A DNA stretch of 64,000 nucleotides from Candidatus Flexicrinis affinis (GTDB taxonomy: Bacteria > Chloroflexota > Anaerolineae > Aggregatilineales > Phototrophicaceae), in contig JADJWE010000010.1 of assembly GCA_016716525.1 (NCBI GenBank), positions 1-64,000 of the forward strand, read 5' to 3'. This document shows, piece after piece, positions 1-8,566 of this stretch (its first letter is position 1; every line of letters starts with the position of its first letter). Under the pieces are notes generated by a model. That model saw only the letters and a list, made by a program, of their open reading frames with translations, was not told where the DNA came from and did not search any database. The position numbers and the translations under genes were made by a program.

Positions 1-1227
1 GAGACGGACTGGAGCAGTTGGTATCGGGTGTTCAGTCAAAGGCGGTTCCGCTACGAGGCAGCCAGTGAGGTGATGTTTGAGCAGACGCTGAGAGCGGTGT
101 CGGCAGAGGAGCCGTATGTGGTGGCGGTGGATGGGACGCAGACGCCGCGCAGCAGCCGGAAACTGGAAGGGAGCGGGTGGTTACGCAACCTGCGCACCCC
201 GCCGTTCAAGGTCGGGATCCACGCGGCCCAGCGTTGGTTCAATGGCAGTTGGCTGATGCCGGCTGAGGGTGGCTACAGTCGCGCGCTGCCGATCCGCTGG
301 TTACCGGCCTTCACGGCCAAGTCACAGCCGCGGGTCCATGAAGCGAAGACCGAGAGTGAGGCGGCATACGACTTCTTGGTCTGGCTGCGGCAGGCGCTGA
401 CGCACTGTGGGCGGGCACGGCAGCAGGTGCTGTGTGTGGGAGATGGCACGTATGACAACGCGGCGTTGTGGCAGCGGCTGCCCGCAGGCGTGACGCTCCT
501 GGCCCGCAGCGCCAGAAACCGGGTGCTGCACCACCTGCCGACCCCGCGTGAGCGCGGACGCGGACGGCAACCTCAGTATGGGCCGCGGGCGGCAACGCCG
601 CAGGCGCTGTGGCGGCAACGGCGAGGGTGGCAGAAACTCACCTTGGATGTGCGTGGGCGGCAGCGCCACTTGCAGGTCAAAGTGCAAGGTGTCGTGCTGC
701 GTCGCGGTGCCCCCGACTGTCCGCTGTTCCTGATTGTGGTGCGCGGCAAGGCCAATGCCCGCACCCAGCGCGACCCGCTGCCGTTTCTGGTCAATGCCCA
801 GTGCGCCGCCGATGGGTCTTGGCACCTCCCGTTTCCGCTCGCCACGCTGCTGTTCTGGGCGTGGCAACGCTGGGAGATTGAGGTGTGCCACCGCGAGCTC
901 AAGTCCAGTTTCGGGCTGGGTAACAAGCAGTGCTTCAATCCATATGCGGCCGTCGCTTCCGTCCAGTGGTCGGCCTGGGCTTATGCCGTGCTGCTGTTGG
1001 CAGGCTACCGGACCTTGGGCTTGACCCGTGCCAGCACCGTTCCCACCCGCTGGTGGCGCGGGTCCCAACGCTGGTCGCTGACCACGCTCTGGCGAACCTA
1101 CCGCGCCGCCTTCTGGCAAACGCACGTTTTTCACCCCGTGATCTCCTCGACACCGCCTAACTCGCGTGAAAAACAGCACCTCGCACGCGCTTTACGCAAC
1201 GCGGTCTTTGCCGCCGCCCGATCTTGA
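1..1227 (+). CDS. Transposase, IS4/IS701-like DDE family (5' partial)
   Basis: The reading frame is open from the first base of the window, so the N-terminus is missing; the first in-window start is a GTG at 28, giving 399 residues. Counting from that GTG, the fold shows a DDE arrangement: VAVDGTQ with Asp35 near the N-terminus, VCVGDGTYD (second Asp) in the middle, and a late CHRELKSSFGLG segment carrying the Glu. This spacing, with a basic C-terminal tail, is typical of IS4-superfamily transposases such as IS701-like elements; the precise family is an inference. No terminal inverted repeats could be matched because the left end lies outside the window. A hairpin terminator follows about 90 bases downstream. 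It is the only transposase gene seen in the window. Confidence 0.85.
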   Translation, partial: ETDWSSWYRVFSQRRFRYEAASEVMFEQTLRAVSAEEPYVVAVDGTQTPRSSRKLEGSGWLRNLRTPPFKVGIHAAQRWFNGSWLMPAEGGYSRALPIRWLPAFTAKSQPRVHEAKTESEAAYDFLVWLRQALTHCGRARQQVLCVGDGTYDNAALWQRLPAGVTLLARSARNRVLHHLPTPRERGRGRQPQYGPRAATPQALWRQRRGWQKLTLDVRGRQRHLQVKVQGVVLRRGAPDCPLFLIVVRGKANARTQRDPLPFLVNAQCAADGSWHLPFPLATLLFWAWQRWEIEVCHRELKSSFGLGNKQCFNPYAAVASVQWSAWAYAVLLLAGYRTLGLTRASTVPTRWWRGSQRWSLTTLWRTYRAAFWQTHVFHPVISSTPPNSREKQHLARALRNAVFAAARS

Positions 1228-1313
1228 CCCGATTGTTCCACCTTTTCGGGCCCGCTTCCCACAAAATAGCCGCTGTCTACCGACAACGACTCTCTTCAAA
1301 GTGCCAAAGTCAG

Positions 1314-1340
1314 GCCCCGGCCATGTTGGCCGGGGCGCTT
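1314..1340 (+). terminator. Hairpin terminator after transposase
   Basis: A perfect 9-bp stem (1314-1322 with 1328-1336, sequence GCCCCGGCC) has a 5-base loop and is followed by a weak T-rich run. It lies between the transposase and the metal ATPase and probably insulates the two. Confidence 0.6.
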
Positions 1341-1385
1341 TGATTCTCCCCAGTTTTGGGGTGGCAGTTGGCCTGCTTGGTTATA

Positions 1386-1458
1386 TTGACAGACCGTTAT
1401 AGCGTGAGTTAAACTAGGTTAAATTACGTTTTATCTTATTGATTGTCGTGTTTAACTC
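1386..1458 (+). promoter_or_regulatory. Candidate promoter/operator of the metal ATPase
   Basis: TTGACA at 1386-1391 is followed 18 bases later by TAAACT (1410-1415), a weak sigma70-type pair. The -10 lies inside GAGTTAAAC (1406-1414), whose exact reverse complement GTTTAACTC lies at 1450-1458; each copy is followed within a few bases by GGTTAAA. An inverted pair over the start of a metal-exporter gene would suit a metal-responsive repressor, but no such regulator is adjacent. The promoter and operator roles are inferred. Confidence 0.4.
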
Positions 1459-1478
1459 TGGTTAAAAGGTTCCACCGC

Positions 1479-2276
1479 ATGATTATGGCCGAAGCACAAC
1501 GGACAACCGATGCGCCCAGTTCGGCGCGCCCCGTGTGGCTCACTGCTGAATGGATTGAGCCGCGCCTCGTCGTCGTCACCCTCATTGCGCTGATCGTCGG
1601 CAGCATCCTTGAACGGACCGACGTCTCACACCTGCTCATCACGGTCGTCGCCGTGATCGCCTATCTGGCCGGCGGATGGTTCGGCACCCTCGGCGCGATT
1701 CGCAGCCTGCGCGAGCGGCGCATCGACGTCGACATGCTGATGATCCTCGCGGCGCTGGGCGCGGCAACGGTCGGGGCATGGATTGAGGGCGCGACGCTGC
1801 TGTTCCTGTTCTCTCTCTCCAACGTGCTGCAGGATTACGCCATCGGCCGCAGCAGGAAGGCGATCACCAGTCTATTCAAGCTGTACCCCGAGCAAGCGAC
1901 GGTCGTACGCAACGGAAGCAAAGAAGTCGTCGGGCTGGACGCGCTTCGCATTGGCGACCTCGTGCTGATCGAGCCGGGCGAGCGTATCCCGGTCGATGGC
2001 GTCGTGCGCGACGGACGTTCCTCGGTCGATCAATCGCCGATCACCGGCGAGTCGATCCCCGTCGACAAGCTGCCGGGCGACACGGTATTTGCGGGGACCC
2101 TCAACAAGCAGGGGTGCTCGATGTCGAAGTCACCGCGCTGGCGTCGCAAAGCACACTGTCGCGCATCGTCCACATGGTCGAGCAGGCCAACGAGAATAAG
2201 GCACAGACCGAACGCTTCCTCGACAAGTTCGAAGAACGCCATGCGGTCGCGATCCTCGGCTTCATTGCACTGCTGA
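1479..2276 (+). CDS. P1B-type metal-transporting ATPase, N-terminal part (frameshifted)
   Basis: This is the first part of a heavy-metal P-type ATPase broken by a frameshift. The start is taken at ATG 1479 (MIMAEAQ) with a weak AAGG upstream. There is no N-terminal CxxC metal-binding domain. Two hydrophobic pairs are followed by the actuator domain with the dephosphorylation motif TGES (in DQSPITGES). Homology to the family continues to TLNKQG at about 2112 and then jumps to another frame; the last ~55 residues of this reading are out of frame. The break falls in a run of four G at 2111-2114, and one extra G would restore a single ATPase of about 655 residues. Sequencing error and real pseudogenisation cannot be told apart here. 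Confidence 0.8.
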   Translation: MIMAEAQRTTDAPSSARPVWLTAEWIEPRLVVVTLIALIVGSILERTDVSHLLITVVAVIAYLAGGWFGTLGAIRSLRERRIDVDMLMILAALGAATVGAWIEGATLLFLFSLSNVLQDYAIGRSRKAITSLFKLYPEQATVVRNGSKEVVGLDALRIGDLVLIEPGERIPVDGVVRDGRSSVDQSPITGESIPVDKLPGDTVFAGTLNKQGCSMSKSPRWRRKAHCRASSTWSSRPTRIRHRPNASSTSSKNAMRSRSSASLHC

Positions 2277-3448
2277 TCGTCGTGCCGCCGCTGCTGGGCG
2301 CCGATTTCGGCGATAACTTCTACCGCGCCATGGTGGTGATGACCGTGGCCAGCCCGTGCGCGCTGGCGATCAGTGTACCGGCGTCGTTCATCGCGGCGAT
2401 TGCGTCGGCGGCGCGCTCCGGCGTGCTGTTCAAGGGCGGTGCCTACCTCGAGCAGTTGGCGGACATTAAGGCAGTCGCATTTGACAAGACCGGCACCCTG
2501 ACCGCCGGCAAGCCCGCCGTCACGGATATCGTGCCGCTGAACGGCGTAGATCGCGCCGACGTGCTCGCGATTGCTGGGGCCGTCGAAGCGCGCTCCGAGC
2601 ACCCGTTGGCGAAGGCGATCACCGAAGCGGCCGACCCGGAAGTCACTGCGCGCATCACCGTGACCGATTTCGAGGCTGTACCCGGCCAAGGCTTGCATGC
2701 CGTCGCCGATGGGCAGGACATCTGGATCGGCAGCCCGCAGGCGATGGCCAAGCAGCTTCACGTGCCGGCCGAAGTTCACGCCGAGACGATGCGCCTTGAG
2801 GGCGAAGGCAAGACGGTTGTCGGGATTACTTGGGACGGGCACTGGCGCGGCCTGATCGCGCTGGCCGATCAACTGCGCCCTGAGGCCAAACACGCGGTCG
2901 ACTCGCTGCGCAGCAGGGGGCTCACGACCGTGATGTTGACCGGTGACAACCCGCGTGTTGCGAACCTGATCGCCAAACAAGTCGGGATCGACGCGGTACA
3001 TGCCGGGCTAATGCCGCAGGACAAGGCGTCGATTATCGAGACGCTGCGTGCGCAGTACGGCCCCATCGCGATGGTCGGTGACGGCGTCAACGATGCACCC
3101 GCTCTGGCGATTGCCGACCTCGGCGTGGCCATGGGCGCCGCGGGGACCGACGTTGCGCTCGAGACCGCCGACCTCGTGCTGATGGGTGACAAGGTCGAGC
3201 GCCTCGCCATCGCCATCGACCTGAGCCGCCGCGCGCGCCGTGTCGTATGGCAGAACATCATCTTCTCACTGTCAGTGATGGTCGGCCTCGTTATCGCCGC
3301 CTTCACCGTCGGTCTGGCGCTGCCGCTCGGTGTACTCGGCCACGAAGGCAGCACTGTGATCGTCGTCACCAACGGACTGGTGCAGCTTCTGCTGCTCCCC
3401 ACCCTAAAGTCAGCCCAGGCCGGAACCCGCATGCCTGCTGCGTCGTGA
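2114..3448 (+). CDS. P1B-4-type metal-transporting ATPase, C-terminal part (frameshifted)
   Basis: This continues the ATPase in the other frame. It carries the intramembrane SPC motif (ASPCALAIS), the phosphorylation motif DKTGT with Asp codon at 2483, the P1B-specific SEHPLAKAI with the HP dipeptide, MLTGDNP and VGDGVNDAP. The last membrane segments carry GHEGSTV. SPC together with an HEG[GS]T signature and lack of CxxC domains is the known pattern of subgroup P1B-4 (CoaT/CtpD-like; Co2+, Fe2+ or Zn2+ efflux), so a cobalt- or iron-type exporter is more likely than a Cu+ pump. Substrate remains inferred. A hairpin repeat begins 3 bases after the stop codon. Confidence 0.85.
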   Translation: MLDVEVTALASQSTLSRIVHMVEQANENKAQTERFLDKFEERHAVAILGFIALLIVVPPLLGADFGDNFYRAMVVMTVASPCALAISVPASFIAAIASAARSGVLFKGGAYLEQLADIKAVAFDKTGTLTAGKPAVTDIVPLNGVDRADVLAIAGAVEARSEHPLAKAITEAADPEVTARITVTDFEAVPGQGLHAVADGQDIWIGSPQAMAKQLHVPAEVHAETMRLEGEGKTVVGITWDGHWRGLIALADQLRPEAKHAVDSLRSRGLTTVMLTGDNPRVANLIAKQVGIDAVHAGLMPQDKASIIETLRAQYGPIAMVGDGVNDAPALAIADLGVAMGAAGTDVALETADLVLMGDKVERLAIAIDLSRRARRVVWQNIIFSLSVMVGLVIAAFTVGLALPLGVLGHEGSTVIVVTNGLVQLLLLPTLKSAQAGTRMPAAS

Positions 3449-3451
3449 ATT

Positions 3452-3590
3452 GAGGCGCTGCCCCAAACCCCGGCAGGAGTCTGCACTTGCACCTCTTACT
3501 CGCGGAGTTGAGCCGCGTGCGGCTCAACCCGCAGATAAGGGGAGTCCAGTGGGCGCAAGCCCTTTGGAGGGGGTGAGGTAGATGCGAAGC
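3452..3590 (+). repeat. 3'-end hairpin repeat, copy 1
   Basis: It begins 3 bases after the ATPase stop with a GGGGCGCTGCCCC-like hairpin. Then come a stem with a TCTGCA loop, a perfect 10-bp central palindrome with a GT loop (3507-3516/3519-3528), a GGGCGCAAGCCC hairpin and a final GAGG/CCTC segment. It points the same way as the upstream gene. Confidence 0.8.
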
Positions 3591-3676
3591 CTCCGCAGCA
3601 ATGACAAACCGCCGCTTGCTCGACTGGGTATGGATGTGCCTGTAACCGCGGCGTGCGATCGGGTAGGATTGTGCGC

Positions 3677-4138
3677 ATGATCCATCGACCGTTCCGCCGA
3701 CCACTCGCGATCTTGGCCGCCGTAATGCTGTGCGGGTGTACCTTGTCACAGGCGGCACCCACCGCCGTCCCGACGGCAACGACCTTCCAAGCGCAGATCG
3801 CGCTGGGGTCCCCGGTGCCGACACTCGCCCGCCCGGGCACGCCGTCGACCGCGACCAGCACCCCCGAGTCGACCGATGCACAGGCGACCGAGGCGGTCAC
3901 GCCTGCCGCGGATGACACTACGCCCGACGGCTCGGACGTGACGCTTGGCGCGTTGGGCTGCGAGGTCCCCGACGACGCGCCGGCCACTGCCCACACCGTG
4001 TCTGCGACGATCGACTATGGCGAACGGGCCATCGAAGCGCGCCACCTCGTGCGGCACGTCAACCGCACCGGGACGGCCTCACAGCGATTTGGTCTTCAAC
4101 ATCGAGCCGAACTACTGGCTGAACGCGTTTCAGCCTGA
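3677..4138 (+). CDS. M1-like metallopeptidase lipoprotein, N-terminal part (frameshifted)
   Basis: This is the N-terminal part of a secreted peptidase. The start is ATG 3677. A hydrophobic signal ends in a lipobox, LCGC with Cys21, so the protein should be lipid-anchored outside the membrane. A Thr/Pro/Ala-rich linker (residues ~25-85) leads into the start of the domain (YGERAIEARHLVRHVNRTG). Near 4071-4082 the family-like sequence leaves this frame and continues as SDLVFNIEPNYW in another frame, then near 4143-4155 moves to the frame of the next entry. Each break is explained by one extra base; the second lies in a run of four G. The last ~20 residues of this reading are out of frame. Confidence 0.65.
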   Translation: MIHRPFRRPLAILAAVMLCGCTLSQAAPTAVPTATTFQAQIALGSPVPTLARPGTPSTATSTPESTDAQATEAVTPAADDTTPDGSDVTLGALGCEVPDDAPATAHTVSATIDYGERAIEARHLVRHVNRTGTASQRFGLQHRAELLAERVSA

Positions 4139-4188
4139 CGCCGTCAGCGGGGCAAGCGACTACGGGCCTGACCGGCCGGCGGCTGACG

Positions 4189-5289
4189 GTGCAGCTTGGC
4201 GAATCGCTTGAACCGGGCTGCGCGGTTCAGGTCGAGCTGACGTACAGCATGACCGTCCCGCCCATCGGCACCGGCGCGGCAAGCTTCCGCGGCTATTTCA
4301 GTTCGGGCGACCGGCAGATCAACCTCGGCCATTGGCTTCCGACGTTGGCGCTACGCGTGAGCGATGCGTGGATCACCCGTGAGGCGTTCTTCGCCGGCGA
4401 ACAGAACGTGCTGGACATCGCAGACTGGGATGTCACGATCACGCTCACCAATGCCGACGACGTCATAGTCGCGGCGCCGGGCGATGTCGAGGACCTCGGC
4501 GACGGGCGCTATCGTGGGACACTGCAGCGCGCCCGTGACTACTCGCTCAGCTTGAGCGATCGGTTCGTGGTGGCCGAGCAGGAGTCGGTGACAGGCGTAC
4601 AGGTCGCGCTGTACACGCTGGGCGACACCGAAATCCAGACGGCCGATGGGCCGGTCGACGCGGCGTATCATGCGCTGGCGATGGCAACGCGCAGCCTCGA
4701 ACTGTTCACCGAACGCTTCGGGCCGTATCCGTACGATCGCTTCCTCGTGATACAGGGCGATTTCCCCGACGGCATGGAGTTTAGCGGGCTCGTGTTCGTC
4801 AGTTCGACGTGGTTCGAGCGTTACACCGGCAAGCCGGACGGCTACCTCACGCTGATCACCGTGCACGAAGTGGCACACCAGTGGTGGTATACGCGGGTCG
4901 GCAGCGACGCGGCGCTGTCGCCGTGGCTGGACGAGGCCCTTTCGACCTACAGCGAACACATCTTCCTCGAACAGTTCTATCCGAACCTGACGGACTGGTG
5001 GTGGCAGTTCCGCGTCGAGGATTACGCCCCGACCGGCTTTGTCGACAGCACGGTCTACGAGTTCACGTCGATCCGCGAATACATCAACGCGGTGTATCTC
5101 AACGGCGTGCGGATGCTCGGGCAGCTCCGCCGCGATTTGGGCGATGCGGCGTTCTTCGACCTGCTGGCGCGCTACGCCGCAACGTACGACGGGCAGGTGG
5201 TCGGGTCGAACGCGTTCTGGAGCCTGATGTCACCCGAGCAGCTCGAGGTGACACGCCAGACCCGCCAGCAGTTCCTACGCCGACCCTGA
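4189..5289 (+). CDS. M1-family (gluzincin) metallopeptidase, catalytic part (frameshifted)
   Basis: This is the catalytic portion of the lipoprotein that begins at 3677. It contains HEVAHQWW followed, after exactly 18 residues, by the third zinc ligand Glu in WLDEALSTY, the HExxH-(18)-E signature of gluzincin peptidases. A GMEFSGLVFVS strand upstream corresponds to the GxMEN substrate-binding loop of M1 aminopeptidases but lacks the canonical Asn, so exopeptidase activity is not assured. Coding in this frame probably starts near 4147 (SGQATTG...), upstream of the first ATG. The likely role is extracellular peptide hydrolysis. Joining the three frames would give one protein of about 530 residues. 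Confidence 0.8.
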   Translation: MQLGESLEPGCAVQVELTYSMTVPPIGTGAASFRGYFSSGDRQINLGHWLPTLALRVSDAWITREAFFAGEQNVLDIADWDVTITLTNADDVIVAAPGDVEDLGDGRYRGTLQRARDYSLSLSDRFVVAEQESVTGVQVALYTLGDTEIQTADGPVDAAYHALAMATRSLELFTERFGPYPYDRFLVIQGDFPDGMEFSGLVFVSSTWFERYTGKPDGYLTLITVHEVAHQWWYTRVGSDAALSPWLDEALSTYSEHIFLEQFYPNLTDWWWQFRVEDYAPTGFVDSTVYEFTSIREYINAVYLNGVRMLGQLRRDLGDAAFFDLLARYAATYDGQVVGSNAFWSLMSPEQLEVTRQTRQQFLRRP

Positions 5290-5381
5290 CCGGCGGGTTC
5301 CCCGCGCCTTTCGCCGTGCCCGCCGGGTGACGGTATAATCCGCTAATCGTCACGTACGCATCAGCACTCTCAGGGGCGGTT

Positions 5382-7643
5382 ATGGCACGCCAGTTCATGC
5401 AAGTTGTCGACGGTCCGCTCAACGTTCGCAGCGAGCCGGATACCGCAGCCCGCCGCTTGGGCGAGCTGGCGACCGGTGCGATTGTCGAGGTCGTGGCGGA
5501 TAAGCGCCTCGAAGCGGACGGGTTCATTTGGGTGAAGCACCGCTTCGGCTGGTCGGTCGAGCGCAGCCTCGAAGAACACGCCGTCTTCATGCAGCTTGCT
5601 GCCGAGACCCTTGCGCTCAATGACCCCAGCGTCGTGCTGCTCCCCGCCGATGAGCCGGCCCCGTCCACGCAGCCGCAGTATTTCGAGGTCGTCGGCGGGC
5701 CGCTGGCGGTCCGGGCCGAGCCGAGCATCCACGCGGCGCGCGCCGGCGAACTGCCGCAAAACGCCGTGATCGCTGTCGATCCGGCAAGCCGCACGTTGGC
5801 CGATGGATTCGTGTGGTGGAAGCACGCCGCGGGCTGGACCGCCGACAGCGCCGACGGCGGTGGCGAAGTCACCCTCAAGCCGGTGGCTCCGCCCGCGCCC
5901 GACGAACCGACCGTGACCGAAGAAGAAGCCGAGTCGCAGACGATCGACGCGGTGCCCGACCCGATCGCGGTCGAACTGCCTGCGCTGGCCGAGTCGACCA
6001 CTGTTCGCACCATGCAGGTTGTGCGTGGGCCGGTCTCCGTGCGCGAACGCCCCGACGTCACCAGCCGCAAACTGAGTGAACTGCCGCAAGGCGTCACGAT
6101 CGAGGTCATCCCCGGTTCGCGCACGATCAACGGCGATTACGTGTACTGGCAGCACAGCGGCGGCTGGAGCGCGGAAGGCACGCTGGACGGCTCGCAGGTG
6201 TTTATGAAGGTCGTGAACCAGTCAGCGCCGCCGGTGGAAGTGCCGAAGCCTGACAACCCCGCGGTCGTGCCCAACGAAAACCGCTTCCTGAAGGTCGTTG
6301 ACGGCCCGGTCAGCATCCGGTCGTACCCCGACCCGACCAGCCAGTGGCTCGGCGAGATAGCCAACGAGATGGTGATCGAGGTCGCGCCGGGATCGCGCAC
6401 AATCGGCGGCGGTTATGCATATTACCGCCACAGCCGGGGCTGGTCGGCCGTCGGCACCGCAGACGGCAGCGAAGTCTACATGATCCCCAGCGACGTGATG
6501 ATGCCAGATGTGGTCGTCACGATGCCGGATGTGCCTGTCGGCATCTTCAAGGTCGTCGCCGGTCCGATCACCATCCGTACCCATCCGTCCGCGTCGAGCG
6601 AAAAGATCGGCGAACTGCCGGAGAACGTCACCATCGAGGTCGACCCGAAGTCGATGACCATCGCCGACGAGTTCGTGTGGTGGCGCCATCACCTCGGCTG
6701 GTCGGTCGAGCGCCGCGTGGACAACCGCGGGCTGTTTATGGCGCGCGTCCCCGCGATGCTCAACCCGCCGCTGCCGCAGCCCGGCACATGGCCGGACGGC
6801 ACGCCGTATCGCTTCTTCGAGGTTATCGACGGGCCAATTACCATCCGCAAGGATCCCGACGTCGCCGCCGAGCGCACCGGCACGCTGTTCAACGGCGAGC
6901 AGATCGTGATCGAGCCGGCGTCGCGGCAGGCGCGTGGCGGTATGGTGTGGTGGAAACACCCGCAGGGCTGGTCGGTCGAGCGCCCGATCGGCGGCACACG
7001 CATCTTCATGCAGCCGCTCAAAGCCCTCACGCGCAAGCCGTCCACCGGCGGTTTCAACCCGCTGCCGATCTTCACCCGTCACCCGCTTGCCCTCAGCGAT
7101 ACGCAGTGGATCCAGTACTTCGGCAACACGCGCTTCGCCTACAACCTGCGCATGCGCAAGTTGTACTGGTACAACTACTGTCAGGGACTGCACGGCGGGT
7201 TCGATTATGGCACCAACCGCGCGCTGCCAGTCGTCGCCGGCGTGCAGGGCACCGTGATCGACGTGCGTACCGACACGCAGGTATACGCGCCGAACTTCTG
7301 CCGTGTGCGCGTCGGTCCATTCATGGTGATCTACGGCCATTTGGCCGATCCGGTCCAGTTCGATCCGGGCGCGACCGTCCATCCGGATACCGTGCTGGGA
7401 CGGATCGAAGCCGGCGGACAAAACCACGTCCATCTCGAGGTGCGCTACCGCAATCAGATCGTCAATCCGATGCTGCTGATGCCGGACGAAATGCGCAACC
7501 AGATCCTTGGACGCTGGAAGGACTACACGAAGCATTTCTACAGCAGTGTCGCGTGGGATCAGTGGAAGACGCCGTTCGATCAGCCGATTCTCGAGCTTCA
7601 GCAAAAGGGCCGCGAACAGCTCATCGGTCCGCACGCTACGTAG
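5382..7643 (+). CDS. Six SH3b-like repeats with C-terminal M23 peptidase
   Basis: 753 residues with ATG start at 5382. Six tandem SH3-like modules of ~70 residues each begin with a variant of (F/M)xVVxGPxxVR and end in GWS(V/A)E; they start near residues 5, 100, 210, 305, 388 and 483. After a linker, the C-terminal domain has HGGFDYG, VIYGHL and HVHLEVR, matching the H-x3-D and HxH zinc ligands of M23/LytM endopeptidases. SH3b modules usually bind cell wall and M23 domains cleave peptide cross-links, so envelope binding or remodelling is likely. There is no recognisable signal peptide: the first SH3b module begins at about residue 4, which is odd for a wall enzyme. A repeat follows 3 bases after the stop. 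Confidence 0.8.
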   Translation: MARQFMQVVDGPLNVRSEPDTAARRLGELATGAIVEVVADKRLEADGFIWVKHRFGWSVERSLEEHAVFMQLAAETLALNDPSVVLLPADEPAPSTQPQYFEVVGGPLAVRAEPSIHAARAGELPQNAVIAVDPASRTLADGFVWWKHAAGWTADSADGGGEVTLKPVAPPAPDEPTVTEEEAESQTIDAVPDPIAVELPALAESTTVRTMQVVRGPVSVRERPDVTSRKLSELPQGVTIEVIPGSRTINGDYVYWQHSGGWSAEGTLDGSQVFMKVVNQSAPPVEVPKPDNPAVVPNENRFLKVVDGPVSIRSYPDPTSQWLGEIANEMVIEVAPGSRTIGGGYAYYRHSRGWSAVGTADGSEVYMIPSDVMMPDVVVTMPDVPVGIFKVVAGPITIRTHPSASSEKIGELPENVTIEVDPKSMTIADEFVWWRHHLGWSVERRVDNRGLFMARVPAMLNPPLPQPGTWPDGTPYRFFEVIDGPITIRKDPDVAAERTGTLFNGEQIVIEPASRQARGGMVWWKHPQGWSVERPIGGTRIFMQPLKALTRKPSTGGFNPLPIFTRHPLALSDTQWIQYFGNTRFAYNLRMRKLYWYNYCQGLHGGFDYGTNRALPVVAGVQGTVIDVRTDTQVYAPNFCRVRVGPFMVIYGHLADPVQFDPGATVHPDTVLGRIEAGGQNHVHLEVRYRNQIVNPMLLMPDEMRNQILGRWKDYTKHFYSSVAWDQWKTPFDQPILELQQKGREQLIGPHAT

Positions 7644-7646
7644 GTT

Positions 7647-7762
7647 GGGGCGCTGCCCCAAACCCCGCCAGAAGGCTTTCGCCCTCTGGACTCCCGATCC
7701 GCAGAGATGGGGTCAAAGGGTTTACACCCCTAGCGGAGGTCTGAAGGCGGAGCCTCCACAAT
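7647..7762 (+). repeat. 3'-end hairpin repeat, copy 2
   Basis: GGGGCGCTGCCCC starts 3 bases after the stop of the SH3b/M23 gene. The following hairpins (GGCTTTCGCC, then GGGTTTACACCC, then GGCGGAGCC) appear in the order of the opposite orientation, and the central palindrome is missing, so this copy looks rearranged. Confidence 0.7.
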
Positions 7763-7783
7763 CTGAGCCAAGGAGATGTCGCC

Positions 7784-8566
7784 GTGATGCCCATGCCCGA
7801 ACTGAACGAGTGGACGGACACGAAGGACGCGCTTCATCGTGCGACGCAGGTGGTCGGGCTGTTTCGGAAGGCGGTCATGCCCAAGCTGCCCAACGCGCTG
7901 CATCTTCCGTTGTTCGTGCGCGAATTCGGCCTATCGACCGGTATCCTGTCGTTTGGCGCGCTGGAGCTGCACATCGAGCAAGCGGAAGTACGCTATGCTG
8001 CCGGCCAGCACTTGTGGGTGATTGAGCTTGCCGGGATGTCGCCGTCCGCCCTGCGCGCCAAGCTGCTCGACTTGATGCGGGAGGCTGGCCACGCGCTCGA
8101 CGACTCGGTCGCGGCGGTCGAAGACGATGCGCCGCTCGCGTTCGACCTTACGTTGTGCGGCGAATACCGTGAGGCGCTGTGGCGGATCGCCGTGGCGATG
8201 ATGCAGCTTCGCGCCGACTGGTTCGGGGCGGTGACGCCGCTGGTGGTGTGGCCGCACGGGTTCGACCTGTCTCAGTTGTTCTTTCCCAATCACACGCCGG
8301 ACGAGCACAGCGAGCGCCATCTCAATTTCGGCTTTTCGCCGGGGAGCGCGGGGCTTCCACGGCCGTACGTCTACGCGTACGCGCACCCGATGCCGGACGG
8401 ATTGCTGGGCGCGCCGCTGCCGTCGCTGGCGCATTGGCATACCGAAGGATGGACGGGCGTCGTGATCGACTACGACCAGCTCGTCGCGCGCGATTTTCCG
8501 GACGAGGACTTGCTCGAGACACTGCGCGGCGTGTTCCACACGCTGGAGCCGCAGCTCAAGGGGTGA
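7784..8566 (+). CDS. DUF5996-like protein
   Basis: 260 residues. The protein is soluble, without signal peptide or membrane segments. Features seen are an N-terminal helix followed by LHLPLFVREFGLSTG, a VWPHGFDLSQLFF stretch and a C-terminal aromatic/acidic segment (LAHWHTEGWTG, then VIDYDQL). This overall layout resembles the uncharacterised DUF5996 family; the assignment is from memory of the family pattern, and no catalytic residues are known. It stands alone between the SH3b/M23 gene and a large non-coding block. The ATG at 7784 is immediately followed by a second at 7787, and AAGGAG lies at 7769-7774, so either start is acceptable. Confidence 0.6.
   Translation: MMPMPELNEWTDTKDALHRATQVVGLFRKAVMPKLPNALHLPLFVREFGLSTGILSFGALELHIEQAEVRYAAGQHLWVIELAGMSPSALRAKLLDLMREAGHALDDSVAAVEDDAPLAFDLTLCGEYREALWRIAVAMMQLRADWFGAVTPLVVWPHGFDLSQLFFPNHTPDEHSERHLNFGFSPGSAGLPRPYVYAYAHPMPDGLLGAPLPSLAHWHTEGWTGVVIDYDQLVARDFPDEDLLETLRGVFHTLEPQLKG

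Noticed and set aside
2030..3001. 323-residue minus-strand reading frame over the metal ATPase
   Set aside because: Shadow of the ATPase; the plus strand carries all P-type ATPase motifs.
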